Of a stretch of DNA of 64,000 nt, positions 42,592 to 51,798 are shown in pieces (position 1 is the stretch's first letter; the number at the start of each line of letters is the position of its first letter). Both the position numbers and the translations under genes were made by a program. The notes below the pieces were generated by a model. That model searched no databases. It saw only the letters and a list, made by a program, of their open reading frames with translations, and was not told the DNA's origin. This DNA is from Leptodactylus fallax (taxonomy: Eukaryota; Chordata; Amphibia; Anura; Leptodactylidae), in the NCBI GenBank assembly GCA_947044405.1, contig CAMRHE010000197.1:3100001-3164000 (forward strand), in the 5' to 3' direction.

Positions 42592-43711
42592 TGTGGCATC
42601 CCAGAGCTGGCTATGGCTGGGCTGAGGGTGATCTCTGTGCATTGTATTATTTCCTGTTGCTTCATAGCCTGTGTGACATAGCAGGGGGTCCTGAGTCTCA
42701 CACAACACAGCGCCACCTAGTGAGCCTCACACATGCATTACACCTCCCATAGGATTGAATAGTAACCAAATGTCCAATGGGAGGACATCGCCTGGGAAAA
42801 GGGGAGGAGTCAGCTGATCACTGGGTCCCCATGGTAACACCCCTGCAGGAAGGTCCTGCGTGTGAGGAGTTAGAAGTGTGGAGTGTTAGGAGGAGGAGGT
42901 GAGGAGAGAAGTGTGATGTCCTGTGAAGAAAGCAGTGAGTTTAGTGCAGGAATCTCAAGTCCTAGACAGGCCCAGGAAGGTTGGAGAGCTGACATACTCC
43001 AGCTATTCAGAAGATCCTGTCCCCTGTCTGCCTAGCCATCGCCCTGAAGGAAGTCAAGCATCATTATCTTGTCAGCATGAGACTGTGGAGAGAACATTCT
43101 GGAACACGTGCTCCATAGCAAGTATCACAGGATCCAGGGGCCAAGGCCAGACCTGTGGAATATACTGCCACCCTGACTATTGCACCCCGAAACTCTGAGC
43201 TATCAGGACCACATAACGTGAGTGGGGAATATTATGTACTAGTATCATGGTGGGCATCCTCCTATGAGCCAAATAGGAACCCAGATGCACCTTAGGGCTG
43301 TAACACTGAAGTATAAGGGCTAGGAACACCTTTTATCAAGTCTACCCTGCACCCCAGGACTTTGCTGTGTCACCAGGCGTACCCCGTTGTTTTGTATTGA
43401 AGAAACTGTTTAAGCATTTGTGCCTCCACACCCATGGAAGTAAAAGTTCAACTTTACAACCGTTTCTGTGTCTGACTCTGCACTGACAACATCAGGGCGC
43501 CCCAAACACCACCAGTCGGCACAGTATAGGGGAAGCGCCCCGGGGGGAACAATCACCACCACATTTGTGCAGCCCCCTCATCACCGGTACCAGTGGTGGT
43601 AACGTGGGACAGCACCAGCGCTGCGCCCTCGTGCCCAGAGACCGTGACAAGTCTGCGCTGTTTGCACCCCGCAATCCCAACTGCAGCGTTACCTTCCATC
43701 TGGTCACCGCA
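42592..43711 (+). repeat. Gypsy-2 5' LTR
   Basis: 1120 bp, TGTGGCATCCCAGAGC to CATCTGGTCACCGCA. The near-identical partner is 50065-51185. The 91-codon open frame inside is present in both LTRs but has no recognisable product. Confidence 0.95.
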
Positions 43712-43719
43712 AGAAAAAC

Positions 43720-43737
43720 TGGCGTCACGAACAGGAT
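43720..43737 (+). promoter_or_regulatory. Primer-binding site complementary to tRNA-Ser
   Basis: TGGCGTCACGAACAGGAT lies 8 bases inside the 5' LTR. It is complementary to the 3' end of a vertebrate tRNA-Ser(UGA) ending ATCCTGTTCGTGACG plus CCA, as I recall that tRNA sequence. The 18-base match and the position support a role as the minus-strand primer site. Confidence 0.8.
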
Positions 43738-44458
43738 ACGGGTGTGTGCCATTTTGAGAAAGTCGCCACGAAAAGTGCGCCAAATTGTCTCCAGAGCATC
43801 GGTCTTTATTGTGGACTTTGCTAAGATCAAGTTTATTCCCTGAGAGTGCTTGCCACAAAGAGGGGGAGCCCTAAACCCCTGAAGTAAGCCCTAAAGACTG
43901 TCCTCTCAGTGTGTTACAGCCCTGGAAGAGTTAAAACGCCCAGGACTTGTTTGCTGCGCCACATCGCTGTGTAAGAACGCCCACAAAGGGTTAACTGTAC
44001 CTTGCAAAAGTGCGGGAGATTTTTAGCACTGCCCATGAGGCCAGGAGACCCATCTGCCGCCATCTTAGGAGAGCCCAGAATGCTGAGCGCAATGCTCCAG
44101 CGCACCCATACAAGAAAGTGAAAGGCGAACGTGCCAGCGCCATTTCTGACTCTCCGGTGCCGCATCACCGTCCCTGCTGTGCACCGCTGATCTCTGGTCC
44201 ACTCTGCAGTTGCTGTCAGTGAGTACTGTGCCTCCCTGTCCTTGTCTTCAGTCCTCCCACGGCCCCAGCGAGTGTTTTCCGTGTACAGTGTCCGTGGGGA
44301 GTGCCACCATTAAAGAGGGGGAGCACACCGTCAGCCTGCATCACAGTGACTCTGTTAATAGCTACAGCATTCCAAGTTGTAGTCTCCATTCCCTGCCAGC
44401 AAGCAGTAGAGTTTCTTAAAGAGACGGTGACCTAATTCCAGTCATACCTGCAAACAAC
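43738..44458 (+). other. Gypsy-2 leader before gag
   Basis: About 720 bases between primer-binding site and the gag ATG. It probably holds packaging and dimerisation signals, but none is identifiable by eye. Short open frames here have no support. Confidence 0.5.
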
Positions 44459-45547
44459 ATGACTGAGCAAAGTGACATTGTGTCATCTGTTTCTAGTGAT
44501 CCAGCAGTGCCCATGGCGAGCAGCCTACCATTCTCCATGCCATTTTACCCTGGCGCACCATGGCTGCCGCGCTACAAAGGGGAGGCGCATACCCTCAGGG
44601 ACTTTCGTGAGAAGATGCTGTCTCTCTTCCAGTTCTATCCTCTGAATACAGAACAGCAGATACAGATCCTGCTGGGCCAGCTTGAGGGTGCTGCAGCTAG
44701 GGAGGTCAAATCCTGGCCTGCCTCTGACAAAAGAACCCCTGGGCAAATTCTGGACAAACTCCAGGTGAACTTTGACGTGCGATCTGTCTCCGAGGTAAAG
44801 ATGCGCTTCTTTTCCAGACGACAACTACCTGGTGAGACCCTGCGGGACTATGCTTTATCCCTCCAAGAGGCGTTCAGAGTTGTGGTGCAAGTGGATCCAC
44901 GTGAAAATGTGGACTCTGATAAAATCTTGCTTGACCGCTTCATAGAAGGGGCGGGTACCACATTGCTCCAGAGTCAGTTGCGAATGCTTGCTGCACAATA
45001 TCCCAGCATCACCTTTGCTGACTTCAAGGCCCTTGCCATCCAGGTCTTGGGACAGGAGCAGCCCCAGCCGAGCCCAGTCATCTGTGCTCCCTCACCTGGA
45101 CCCTCAACAAACATTGCTCCAGTTGTCCTGCCACTACCTCTGGGTACCTCACCTGCTGCCCAAACTGCGCAGACTACACCAGCAGACTCCAGAGATGACC
45201 TTCTGGCCCGAGTGGATCATCTGACCCGTGCCATGGAACAGATCACCGTCCGTCTAGATCGTCTGACCCAGCCGTCTTCATCGTCCAGTGATCCTTTGCG
45301 AAGTCACAACATCTCACCTGAGTCGCCACCCAGACGTCCGTCTTCAGTGAAACCTCCGCAGAGTGAGAGGCCATACTCTACCTATTGCCATAGATATGGA
45401 CACACCAGGCCTCAGTGTTTTCAGTTAAACGAGCCACCCCCGAGGCAGCGGGCCGCCCCTCGGGAGGAAAGAAGAAGGGCCCAGGTGAATCTTCAGTGCC
45501 ATTGTCACGCTTCGTCTCAGCCTGCCCACACATCACAATCCGGGTGA
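44459..45547 (+). CDS. Gypsy-2 gag
   Basis: 362 codons from the ATG after CAAAC. The N-terminal part leads into a Ty3/Gypsy capsid region: FREKMLSLFQFYPLNTEQQ, LLGQLEGAAAREVKSW, LQVNFDVRSVSEVKMRFFSR and ETLRDYALSLQEAF (about residues 45-150), with LLDRFIEGAGTTLLQSQLR after it. A Pro/Ser-rich linker and a short heptad-like stretch (LLARVDHLTRAMEQITVRLDRL) follow. Near the C-terminus is a zinc knuckle-like YCHRYGHTRPQCF; the first Cys of the CCHC pattern is Ser, so metal binding may be impaired. The pol frame overlaps the end by at least 133 bases. Confidence 0.92.
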   Translation: MTEQSDIVSSVSSDPAVPMASSLPFSMPFYPGAPWLPRYKGEAHTLRDFREKMLSLFQFYPLNTEQQIQILLGQLEGAAAREVKSWPASDKRTPGQILDKLQVNFDVRSVSEVKMRFFSRRQLPGETLRDYALSLQEAFRVVVQVDPRENVDSDKILLDRFIEGAGTTLLQSQLRMLAAQYPSITFADFKALAIQVLGQEQPQPSPVICAPSPGPSTNIAPVVLPLPLGTSPAAQTAQTTPADSRDDLLARVDHLTRAMEQITVRLDRLTQPSSSSSDPLRSHNISPESPPRRPSSVKPPQSERPYSTYCHRYGHTRPQCFQLNEPPPRQRAAPREERRRAQVNLQCHCHASSQPAHTSQSG

Positions 45548-48039
45548 ACGGCGTCCCTCTGACAGCGTTGGTGGACACTGGATCTCAGGTAACAACCCTG
45601 CGCAAGCAGGTGTTCCTTGAACATTGGGACTTAGGTGTGTTGAATAGAACACCTGACACATGGATAAATCTGTGTGCCAGCAATGGACAGCCCATACCAC
45701 AGCAGGGTTATTGGGAACCCACTATCCAGATTGGGGACTTGAAACTGCCTAGACAGGGTGTAATTGTCACTGATGTAGAGGATGATAGGTTTGCAGTTGT
45801 AATATTAGGCATGAATGTTTTACGCCATTGCTTTGCAGAAGTGTTGGATGCCTTGCATGCCACTCTCCTTACAGCTTCTCCCAGTGACCAGCAGACCATT
45901 CAGCGGGCCATTCGTGTACTCAATGCCCAGCACAAGTTCGCCAACAAACAAGGTGAAATTGGTCGAGTCCGGATCCAAGATACCCGTCCAGTAACCCTAC
46001 AGCCTGGAACAGAAACTATGGTGTGGTGCCGTGCCCGTCCGGGCATAGAAAATCAGGACTACGAGGCCTTGCTACAACCCATACAGATAGATGGCCAACC
46101 ACTTGTCATGGCTGCCCGCAGCCTTGTCACAGTTTCCAATGGACGTGTTCCTGTCCGCTTAGTCAACTTGGGCGATGCTCCAGTGAACCTCCACAAGTTC
46201 CACTCTGTGGCCCTGCTACACCGGTTAGCACCAGAAGACATTCTCTCTGGTGATTCTACCGCCACACAGCATTCCACCCAAGCTGCTGAGAACATTCAGA
46301 ATGGAGCCGCGAAGTCCTGGTGGGATGAATTGAACGTGGGAGACGCCAATACCCCTATGGAGCACATCAATGGGGTTCGCAATGTGGCCAAGCGTTACCA
46401 ACAGGCATTCAGCAAACACCCATTGGACTTTGGTAAGACCACGACCATACAACATCGCATTCTGACTGGCGACCACCATCCAATCAAGGAGCGTCACCGT
46501 CCAATACCACCAGCGATGTACCAACCGGTGAAAAAGTTGATCCAAGAGATGCGAGATGCTGATGTCATCCGGGAGAGTAACAGCCCCTGGGCAGCCCCGC
46601 TAGTCCTTGTCAAGAAGAAAGATGGAACCCTACGATTTTGTGTGGACTATCGTAAACTCAACAACGTCACGCACAAAGACGCATACCCATTGCCGCGGAT
46701 TGAGGAATCTCTAACGGCTTTGGGATCAGCTACCTGTTTCTCGACCCTGGACTTAACCAGTGGATACTGGCAAGTCCCTATGGCGCCTGAAGATCGTGAA
46801 AAGACTGCGTTTACGACCCCGATGGGACTCTTTGAATTCAATAGTATGCCATTTGGGCTATGTAATGCCCCAGCCACATTCCAACGGCTTATGGAGAGGT
46901 GCCTCGGCCATGAGAATTTCCAGAGTGTGCTACTGTACCTGGACGATGTTATTGTATTCTCCCGGACATACCAAGAACACCTTCGTCACCTGTCCGAGGT
47001 ATTCAAGGTACTTATACAGCACGGCCTAAAGGTGAAGCCCTCCAAGTGCTACCTGTTGAAACCCCAAGTTCACTACCTTGGGCATGTCGTGAGCGCACAA
47101 GGCGTCCAACCTGATCCTGAAAAGATCACTGCAGTCCAGAACTGGCGAATACCAACTACCGTCAAAGAAGTCCGAAGCTTCCTTGGATTCGAAGGTTACT
47201 ACCGGCGTTTCATACCACACTTCGCCCAAGTAGCCGAGCCTCTGAACGAGTTGTTGCGCGGTTGTCCCAGAGAAAAGTACAACCGAAAGCTTCCGGTAGA
47301 CTGGACAGCGCGTCAAGAGGAAGCCTTTCAAGCGCTTAAAGCACTTCTGACGCAACCACCAATTCTAGCCTATCCCGACTACAGTCAGCCATTCAGCTTG
47401 TACACAGATGCAAGTCACCAAGGTTTGGGTGCAGTGTTGTCCCAGGTTCAGGACAACAAAGAGCGAGTCATCGCCTACGCCAGCAGGAGTCTGAGAGGCG
47501 CGGAGAAGAACGACCAGAACTATAGTTCTTTCAAACTCGAACTTCTGGCGCTTGTCTGGGCCGTGACAGAGAAGTTTAAAGACTACCTGGCTGCCACACC
47601 CTTTACCGTGTACACAGATAACAATCCGTTGGCGCATCTGGACACTGCTCGACTGGGAGCCCTTGAACAACGGTGGGCCTCAAGACTCGCGAATTACAAG
47701 TTCTCTGTCAAGTATCGCAGTGGCAAGTCCAACGCTAACGCTGATGCACTCTCAAGGTTGCCTGTAGGAGAAGAACCACCCCGAGAAGACATCTGGGAAG
47801 AGGTGGAGATGCCACCATTCTACAACAAGTTTGCCCAACAGGTTGCTATTGGTGTCCCTGTAGAAGGAGAACCTCTGGCGAAAACAGCTGCCGAATCCCT
47901 CCAGGAGCCATCTCTGTGGAAAACGTTCCAAGAAGAGAGCAGAGTTTTAGGAGAATTGTCAGATTTCCTGCTTACAGGAAGAATACCAACCCGTGTAAAG
48001 AGAGGTCTTCATGACGTGGAATTAAAACGCCTTTGGTGA
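45415..48039 (+). CDS. Gypsy-2 pol, part 1: protease, RT, RNase H
   Basis: Open for 874 codons from the first Met (real entry is likely by frameshift from gag, since pol lies in the -1 frame relative to gag). Domains: aspartic protease ALVDTGSQVTTL (near residue 52), spacer, RT with FCVDYRKLNNVTHKDAYPLP, STLDLTSGYWQVPM, MPFGLCNAPATFQ and LLYLDDVIVFS (YLDD intact; about residues 395-520), connection FLGFEGYYRRFIPHF, RNase H LYTDASHQGLGAVLSQ, KLELLALVWAV and VYTDNNPLAHL, ending SGKSNANADALSRLP. It ends at a TGA (48037-48039); the same frame then runs on to the integrase. Confidence 0.95.
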   Translation: MFSVKRATPEAAGRPSGGKKKGPGESSVPLSRFVSACPHITIRVNGVPLTALVDTGSQVTTLRKQVFLEHWDLGVLNRTPDTWINLCASNGQPIPQQGYWEPTIQIGDLKLPRQGVIVTDVEDDRFAVVILGMNVLRHCFAEVLDALHATLLTASPSDQQTIQRAIRVLNAQHKFANKQGEIGRVRIQDTRPVTLQPGTETMVWCRARPGIENQDYEALLQPIQIDGQPLVMAARSLVTVSNGRVPVRLVNLGDAPVNLHKFHSVALLHRLAPEDILSGDSTATQHSTQAAENIQNGAAKSWWDELNVGDANTPMEHINGVRNVAKRYQQAFSKHPLDFGKTTTIQHRILTGDHHPIKERHRPIPPAMYQPVKKLIQEMRDADVIRESNSPWAAPLVLVKKKDGTLRFCVDYRKLNNVTHKDAYPLPRIEESLTALGSATCFSTLDLTSGYWQVPMAPEDREKTAFTTPMGLFEFNSMPFGLCNAPATFQRLMERCLGHENFQSVLLYLDDVIVFSRTYQEHLRHLSEVFKVLIQHGLKVKPSKCYLLKPQVHYLGHVVSAQGVQPDPEKITAVQNWRIPTTVKEVRSFLGFEGYYRRFIPHFAQVAEPLNELLRGCPREKYNRKLPVDWTARQEEAFQALKALLTQPPILAYPDYSQPFSLYTDASHQGLGAVLSQVQDNKERVIAYASRSLRGAEKNDQNYSSFKLELLALVWAVTEKFKDYLAATPFTVYTDNNPLAHLDTARLGALEQRWASRLANYKFSVKYRSGKSNANADALSRLPVGEEPPREDIWEEVEMPPFYNKFAQQVAIGVPVEGEPLAKTAAESLQEPSLWKTFQEESRVLGELSDFLLTGRIPTRVKRGLHDVELKRLW

Positions 48040-49482
48040 CAGAGGAAGCGCCTGTTTGTCCAACGAGGCCTTCTACTTAGAAACACTCTTGATCCTGTCA
48101 CAGGTGAAAGGCTTCATCAGATCCTCGTACCAAGAAGGGACGCACAGATGATACTTGAGGCGTATCATGACAGATCCGGTCACTTCGGGGTACAAAAGAC
48201 CGAAGCTACCATCCGTCGTCGCTTCTATTGGGTTGGGATGAGGAGTGACATTGAGAGTTGGTGCCGAGAGTGTCCTGCCTGTAGTATCACCAAGGAAGGT
48301 AGAAAAGATCAGAAGGCCCCTCTACATCCAATTAAGACTCAAAAGCCGTGTGAAATTGTTGCTCTGGACCATGTGAAGTTGGGTCCCACACGTTCCGGCT
48401 ACAGCTACGCTCTGACAATGGTGGATCATTACTCCAAGTTCCTTGTCATCGTGCCTGTCAGAGATCTTACAGCAAGAACTACGGCTGAGACCTTCTACGC
48501 AGAGTTTGTCCGCCATTACGGTTGTCCTGAGCATATCCTCACCGACCGTGGATCGGCGTTTGAATCCCAATTGTTCCGTGAGCTGTGTCAGTTCCAAGAC
48601 TGCAAGAAGTTGCGAACCACAGCGTATCACCCTCAAGGGAATGGTATGTGCGAGAAGGCAAATCAAGTGATCATCGGCATGCTAAGAACAGCCGCAGTTA
48701 CACCTGGTGTTGAGTGGCCTGAGCGTATCAAGGACTTGGCCTATATTTACAACAACACACCCCAAACATCTACGGGATACGCACCATTTTATCTAATGTT
48801 TGGAAGACAAGGTCAACTTCCTTCAGACTTAACCCTTGGTGTGAAGGTTCCTGACACCATCAATCCACTACCCATAACAGACTGGGTTGTTGAACACCGC
48901 CGACGTATGGAGGAAGCTAAAGAGATAGTTGAAACGCGCATGGATGAGGTTCGTAGGAGACAACAGGAGGATTACAACCATCACGCCCATGCAGCGCCCC
49001 TGAAAGTTGGCGACCGTGTATGGTTAAGGAATAACCATCGGAATGGGAAATTGGATCCATTCTGGGAGAAAGAACCATACAGTGTCATCTCCATACCATA
49101 TCCTGAATCCGACGTGTATGAGATCTCTAAACCTGGGATACAGCCCCAAGTAGTACACCGAAACCGTCTGAAGCTGTGCCTTAAAGAAGGACTACCCACA
49201 GAGGTGCCCCCAGCTGAGACAACGAGTACAGAGATCTTGTCACCTTCTGAAGCGAAAGAGAGACCCCCAACGTTAACTGAGCTTATGTGGACGCCTAAAC
49301 TACTACCATTTAGCTGTTATCCACCAATTGCTCTAGTGCAAGAGAACCCTTCGACAGATGATTTAATTGATTTCAGTGACTCTGTTCCTGATTCAAATCT
49401 CGTTCCACTTAGGCGTTCTGAGCGTACCACAAAAGGCATACCTCCAACACGCTATAGTGATGCCATGGCTGTCCTTGGGTAA
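48040..49482 (+). CDS. Gypsy-2 pol, part 2: integrase
   Basis: In the same frame as 45415-48039 and separated only by the single TGA. The first Met is at 48148 (444 codons), but the frame is open from 48040. H2C2 zinc domain: HDRSGHFGVQKTEATIRR, WCRECPACSITK. DDE core: VALDHVKLGP (first Asp), LTDRGSAFESQLF (second Asp), TAYHPQGNGMCEKANQ (Glu). A C-terminal SH3-like part (VGDRVWLRNN to VVHRNRLKLC) follows, then a Pro/Thr-rich tail with SERTTKGIPPTRYSD. There is no chromodomain, unlike Gypsy-1. It inserts the cDNA, giving the 4-bp CATG repeat. Confidence 0.93.
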   Translation, partial: QRKRLFVQRGLLLRNTLDPVTGERLHQILVPRRDAQMILEAYHDRSGHFGVQKTEATIRRRFYWVGMRSDIESWCRECPACSITKEGRKDQKAPLHPIKTQKPCEIVALDHVKLGPTRSGYSYALTMVDHYSKFLVIVPVRDLTARTTAETFYAEFVRHYGCPEHILTDRGSAFESQLFRELCQFQDCKKLRTTAYHPQGNGMCEKANQVIIGMLRTAAVTPGVEWPERIKDLAYIYNNTPQTSTGYAPFYLMFGRQGQLPSDLTLGVKVPDTINPLPITDWVVEHRRRMEEAKEIVETRMDEVRRRQQEDYNHHAHAAPLKVGDRVWLRNNHRNGKLDPFWEKEPYSVISIPYPESDVYEISKPGIQPQVVHRNRLKLCLKEGLPTEVPPAETTSTEILSPSEAKERPPTLTELMWTPKLLPFSCYPPIALVQENPSTDDLIDFSDSVPDSNLVPLRRSERTTKGIPPTRYSDAMAVLG

Positions 49483-50064
49483 AAGAGATTAACTGTCTCT
49501 GCTTCTGTATATATGTTATTCCTGCTCTGATTACATTAATGTTTTTCCTGTGTGTATATACAGTATATATATAATATCTTGCCATGTAATATAGTATTTA
49601 CATTTATATGCAACAATCCAAGCCATAGTGCCTGGCTCACCGAGCCAAGGAAGTTCTGTTACCCCATTGCGGTATGGACATTCGTGCTAGAGTGCCTACT
49701 CTTCCTTACAGAAAGGACTGTTTATTGTTTCTCAGAGAGACTCTCATGATAATGGACACTCACAAAATTTGTGCCAGAGAGCCTCTGGACCCATTTGCAC
49801 TACTGTTGTTTCTATATGGACTGTCTGATGGTACCGCCAAAAGGTTCCATAATTCTGAGTTTAATTATCTCTCCGTTACCCTTCAGACTTCTCATGGACA
49901 TTCCAGGACTATGCCGGGAGGTCTTACCTCAAGTTTCTAGGTATTATATTTTTCTAAACTGTTAGTGACATTTGCACTTTATTCGTATTTATTAACGTTA
50001 TGTTACATTTCTCACCTTCACCCCAGCCCGTCGCCGAGGTCGGCTCAGTGAAAGAGGGGGAGTA

Positions 50065-51185
50065 TGTGGCATCCCAGAGCTGGCTATGGCTGGGCTGAGG
50101 GTGATCTCTGTGCATTGTATTATTTCCTGTTGCTTCATAGCCTGTGTGACATAGCAGGGGGTCCTGAGTCTCACACAACACAGCGCCACCTAGTGAGCCT
50201 CACACATGCATTACACCTCCCATAGGATTGAATAGTAACCAAATGTCCAATGGGAGGACATCGCCTGGGAAAAGGGGAGGAGTCAGCTGATCACTGGGTC
50301 CCCATGGTAACACCCCTGCAGGAAGGTCCTGCGTGTGAGGAGTTAGAAGTGTGGAGTGTTAGGAGGAGGAGGTGAGGAGAGAAGTGTGATGTCCTGTGAA
50401 GAAAGCAGTGAGTTTAGTGCAGGAATCTCAAGTCCTAGACAGGCCCAGGAAGGTTGGAGAGCTGACATACTCCAGCTATTCAGAAGATCCTGTCCCCTGT
50501 CTGCCTAGCCATCGCCCTGAAGGAAGTCAAGCATCATTATCTTGTCAGCATGAGACTGTGGAGAGAACATTCTGGAACACGTGCTCCATAGCAAGTATCA
50601 CAGGATCCAGGGGCCAAGGCCAGACCTGTGGAATATCCTGCCACCCTGACTATTGCACCCCGAAACTCTGAGCTATCAGGACCACATAACGTGAGTGGGG
50701 AATATTATGTACTAGTATCATGGTGGGCATCCTCCTATGAGCCAAATAGGAACCCAGATGCACCTTAGGGCTGTAACACTGAAGTATAAGGGCTAGGAAC
50801 ACCTTTTATCAAGTCTACCCTGCACCCCAGGACTTTGCTGTGTCACCAGGCGTACCCCGTTGTTTTGTATTGAAGAAACTGTTTAAGCATTTGTGCCTCC
50901 ACACCCATGGAAGTAAAAGTTCAACTTTACAACCGTTTCTGTGTCTGACTCTGCACTGACAACATCAGGGCGCCCCAAACACCACCAGTCGGCACAGTAT
51001 AGGGGAAGCGCCCCGGGGGAACAATCACCACCAACATTTGTGCAGCCCCCTCATCACCGGTACCAGTGGTGGTAACGTGGGACAGCACCAGCGCTGCGCC
51101 CTCGTGCCCAGAGACCGTGACAAGTCTGCGCTGTTTGCACCCCCGCAATCCCAACTGCAGCGTTACCTTCCATCTGGTCACCGCA
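50065..51185 (+). repeat. Gypsy-2 3' LTR
   Basis: 1121 bp, preceded by the polypurine tract at 50051-50064 and followed by the CATG duplication. Differences from the 5' LTR that I noticed: ATATCCTGCC versus ATATACTGCC, and one-base changes in the G-run, in CACCA(A)CATT and in the C-run of CACCCC(C)GC. Confidence 0.95.
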
Positions 51186-51404
51186 CATGTCAACCCCATT
51201 CACTTTAATGTAATTAAGCTGGAAACAGACAAAGTGACCAATGAAGGTGACATTATATGACCTGTGAAGCGGAACTCTATTGGAATGCCTCTTTCGCTTC
51301 AAACAGCTGATCTACAGTTGCTCTGGATGTGGGACCGATCTTCGATTACTGGCCTATCCAATGGATAAAATTATAAATCTTATAAGCCTGGAAAACCCCC
51401 TGAG

Positions 51405-51676
51405 TCTGGGGTCCCACATGGTGTAAAAGCTGCGGTTTGGCCACGGTGGAAACACCGCGGAAAAATACGCAGTGCTTTACAGTCTCTGCAAAGTGGGTGG
51501 GATTCTAGTGAATCAATACTGTTGTTTTGGAAATTACAGGATGTCAATTATACCTACAGTAACCTCTGCGGACTTTCTGTGAAAAGCACTATGGGAAAAA
51601 ATGCGATGCGTTGCCACCGTGGTTTTTCCAGCAGCGCTTTTTTGCTGTGGCCCGCTACGTGGGGCCTTAGCCTTAA
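51405..51676. mobile_element. MITE with CTGGGGTCCCAC / GTGGGGCCTTAG ends
   Basis: A complete example of the family: left TGAGTCTGGGGTCCCACATG, right CCGCTACGTGGGGCCTTAGCC, 270 bp. The interior AAAAGCTGCGGTTTGG and CACCGCGGAAAAATACGC are typical. No ORF. Confidence 0.65.
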
Positions 51677-51798
51677 ACAAACTTATGTGAACTTGTGCAA
51701 AGTTCTGTTAGTAGTCAGTGCTCTCTGGCAGCTCTCAATTACAGGAAGAGAACAGTTCAACTTTTCCCTGGTTGCTGTTATAGGAAGCAAATCTATAA

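Larger units (their letters stand above)
42588..51189 (+). mobile_element. Nearly intact Ty3/Gypsy-type LTR retrotransposon (Gypsy-2)
   Basis: An 8.6-kb element on the plus strand with 1.12-kb LTRs (42592-43711 and 50065-51185), flanked by the 4-bp duplication CATG (42588-42591, 51186-51189). Internally it has a primer-binding site, gag, protease-RT-RNase H, integrase and a polypurine tract (AAAGAGGGGGAGTA, 50051-50064). By eye the LTRs differ by one substitution and three single-base indels, so the insertion is recent. There is no chromodomain and no env-like frame. It is inserted in an older foldback repeat whose halves are 42388-42587 and 51190-51402. Confidence 0.95.

Noticed and set aside
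42923..43198. A 91-codon open frame repeated almost exactly at 50396-50671
   Set aside because: It lies within both Gypsy-2 LTRs, so the repetition is explained by LTR duplication; no domain is recognisable.
45477..45483. GGGCCCA as a -1 frameshift site in the gag-pol overlap of Gypsy-2
   Set aside because: It is not in the phase needed for X-XXY-YYZ slippage relative to the gag frame.
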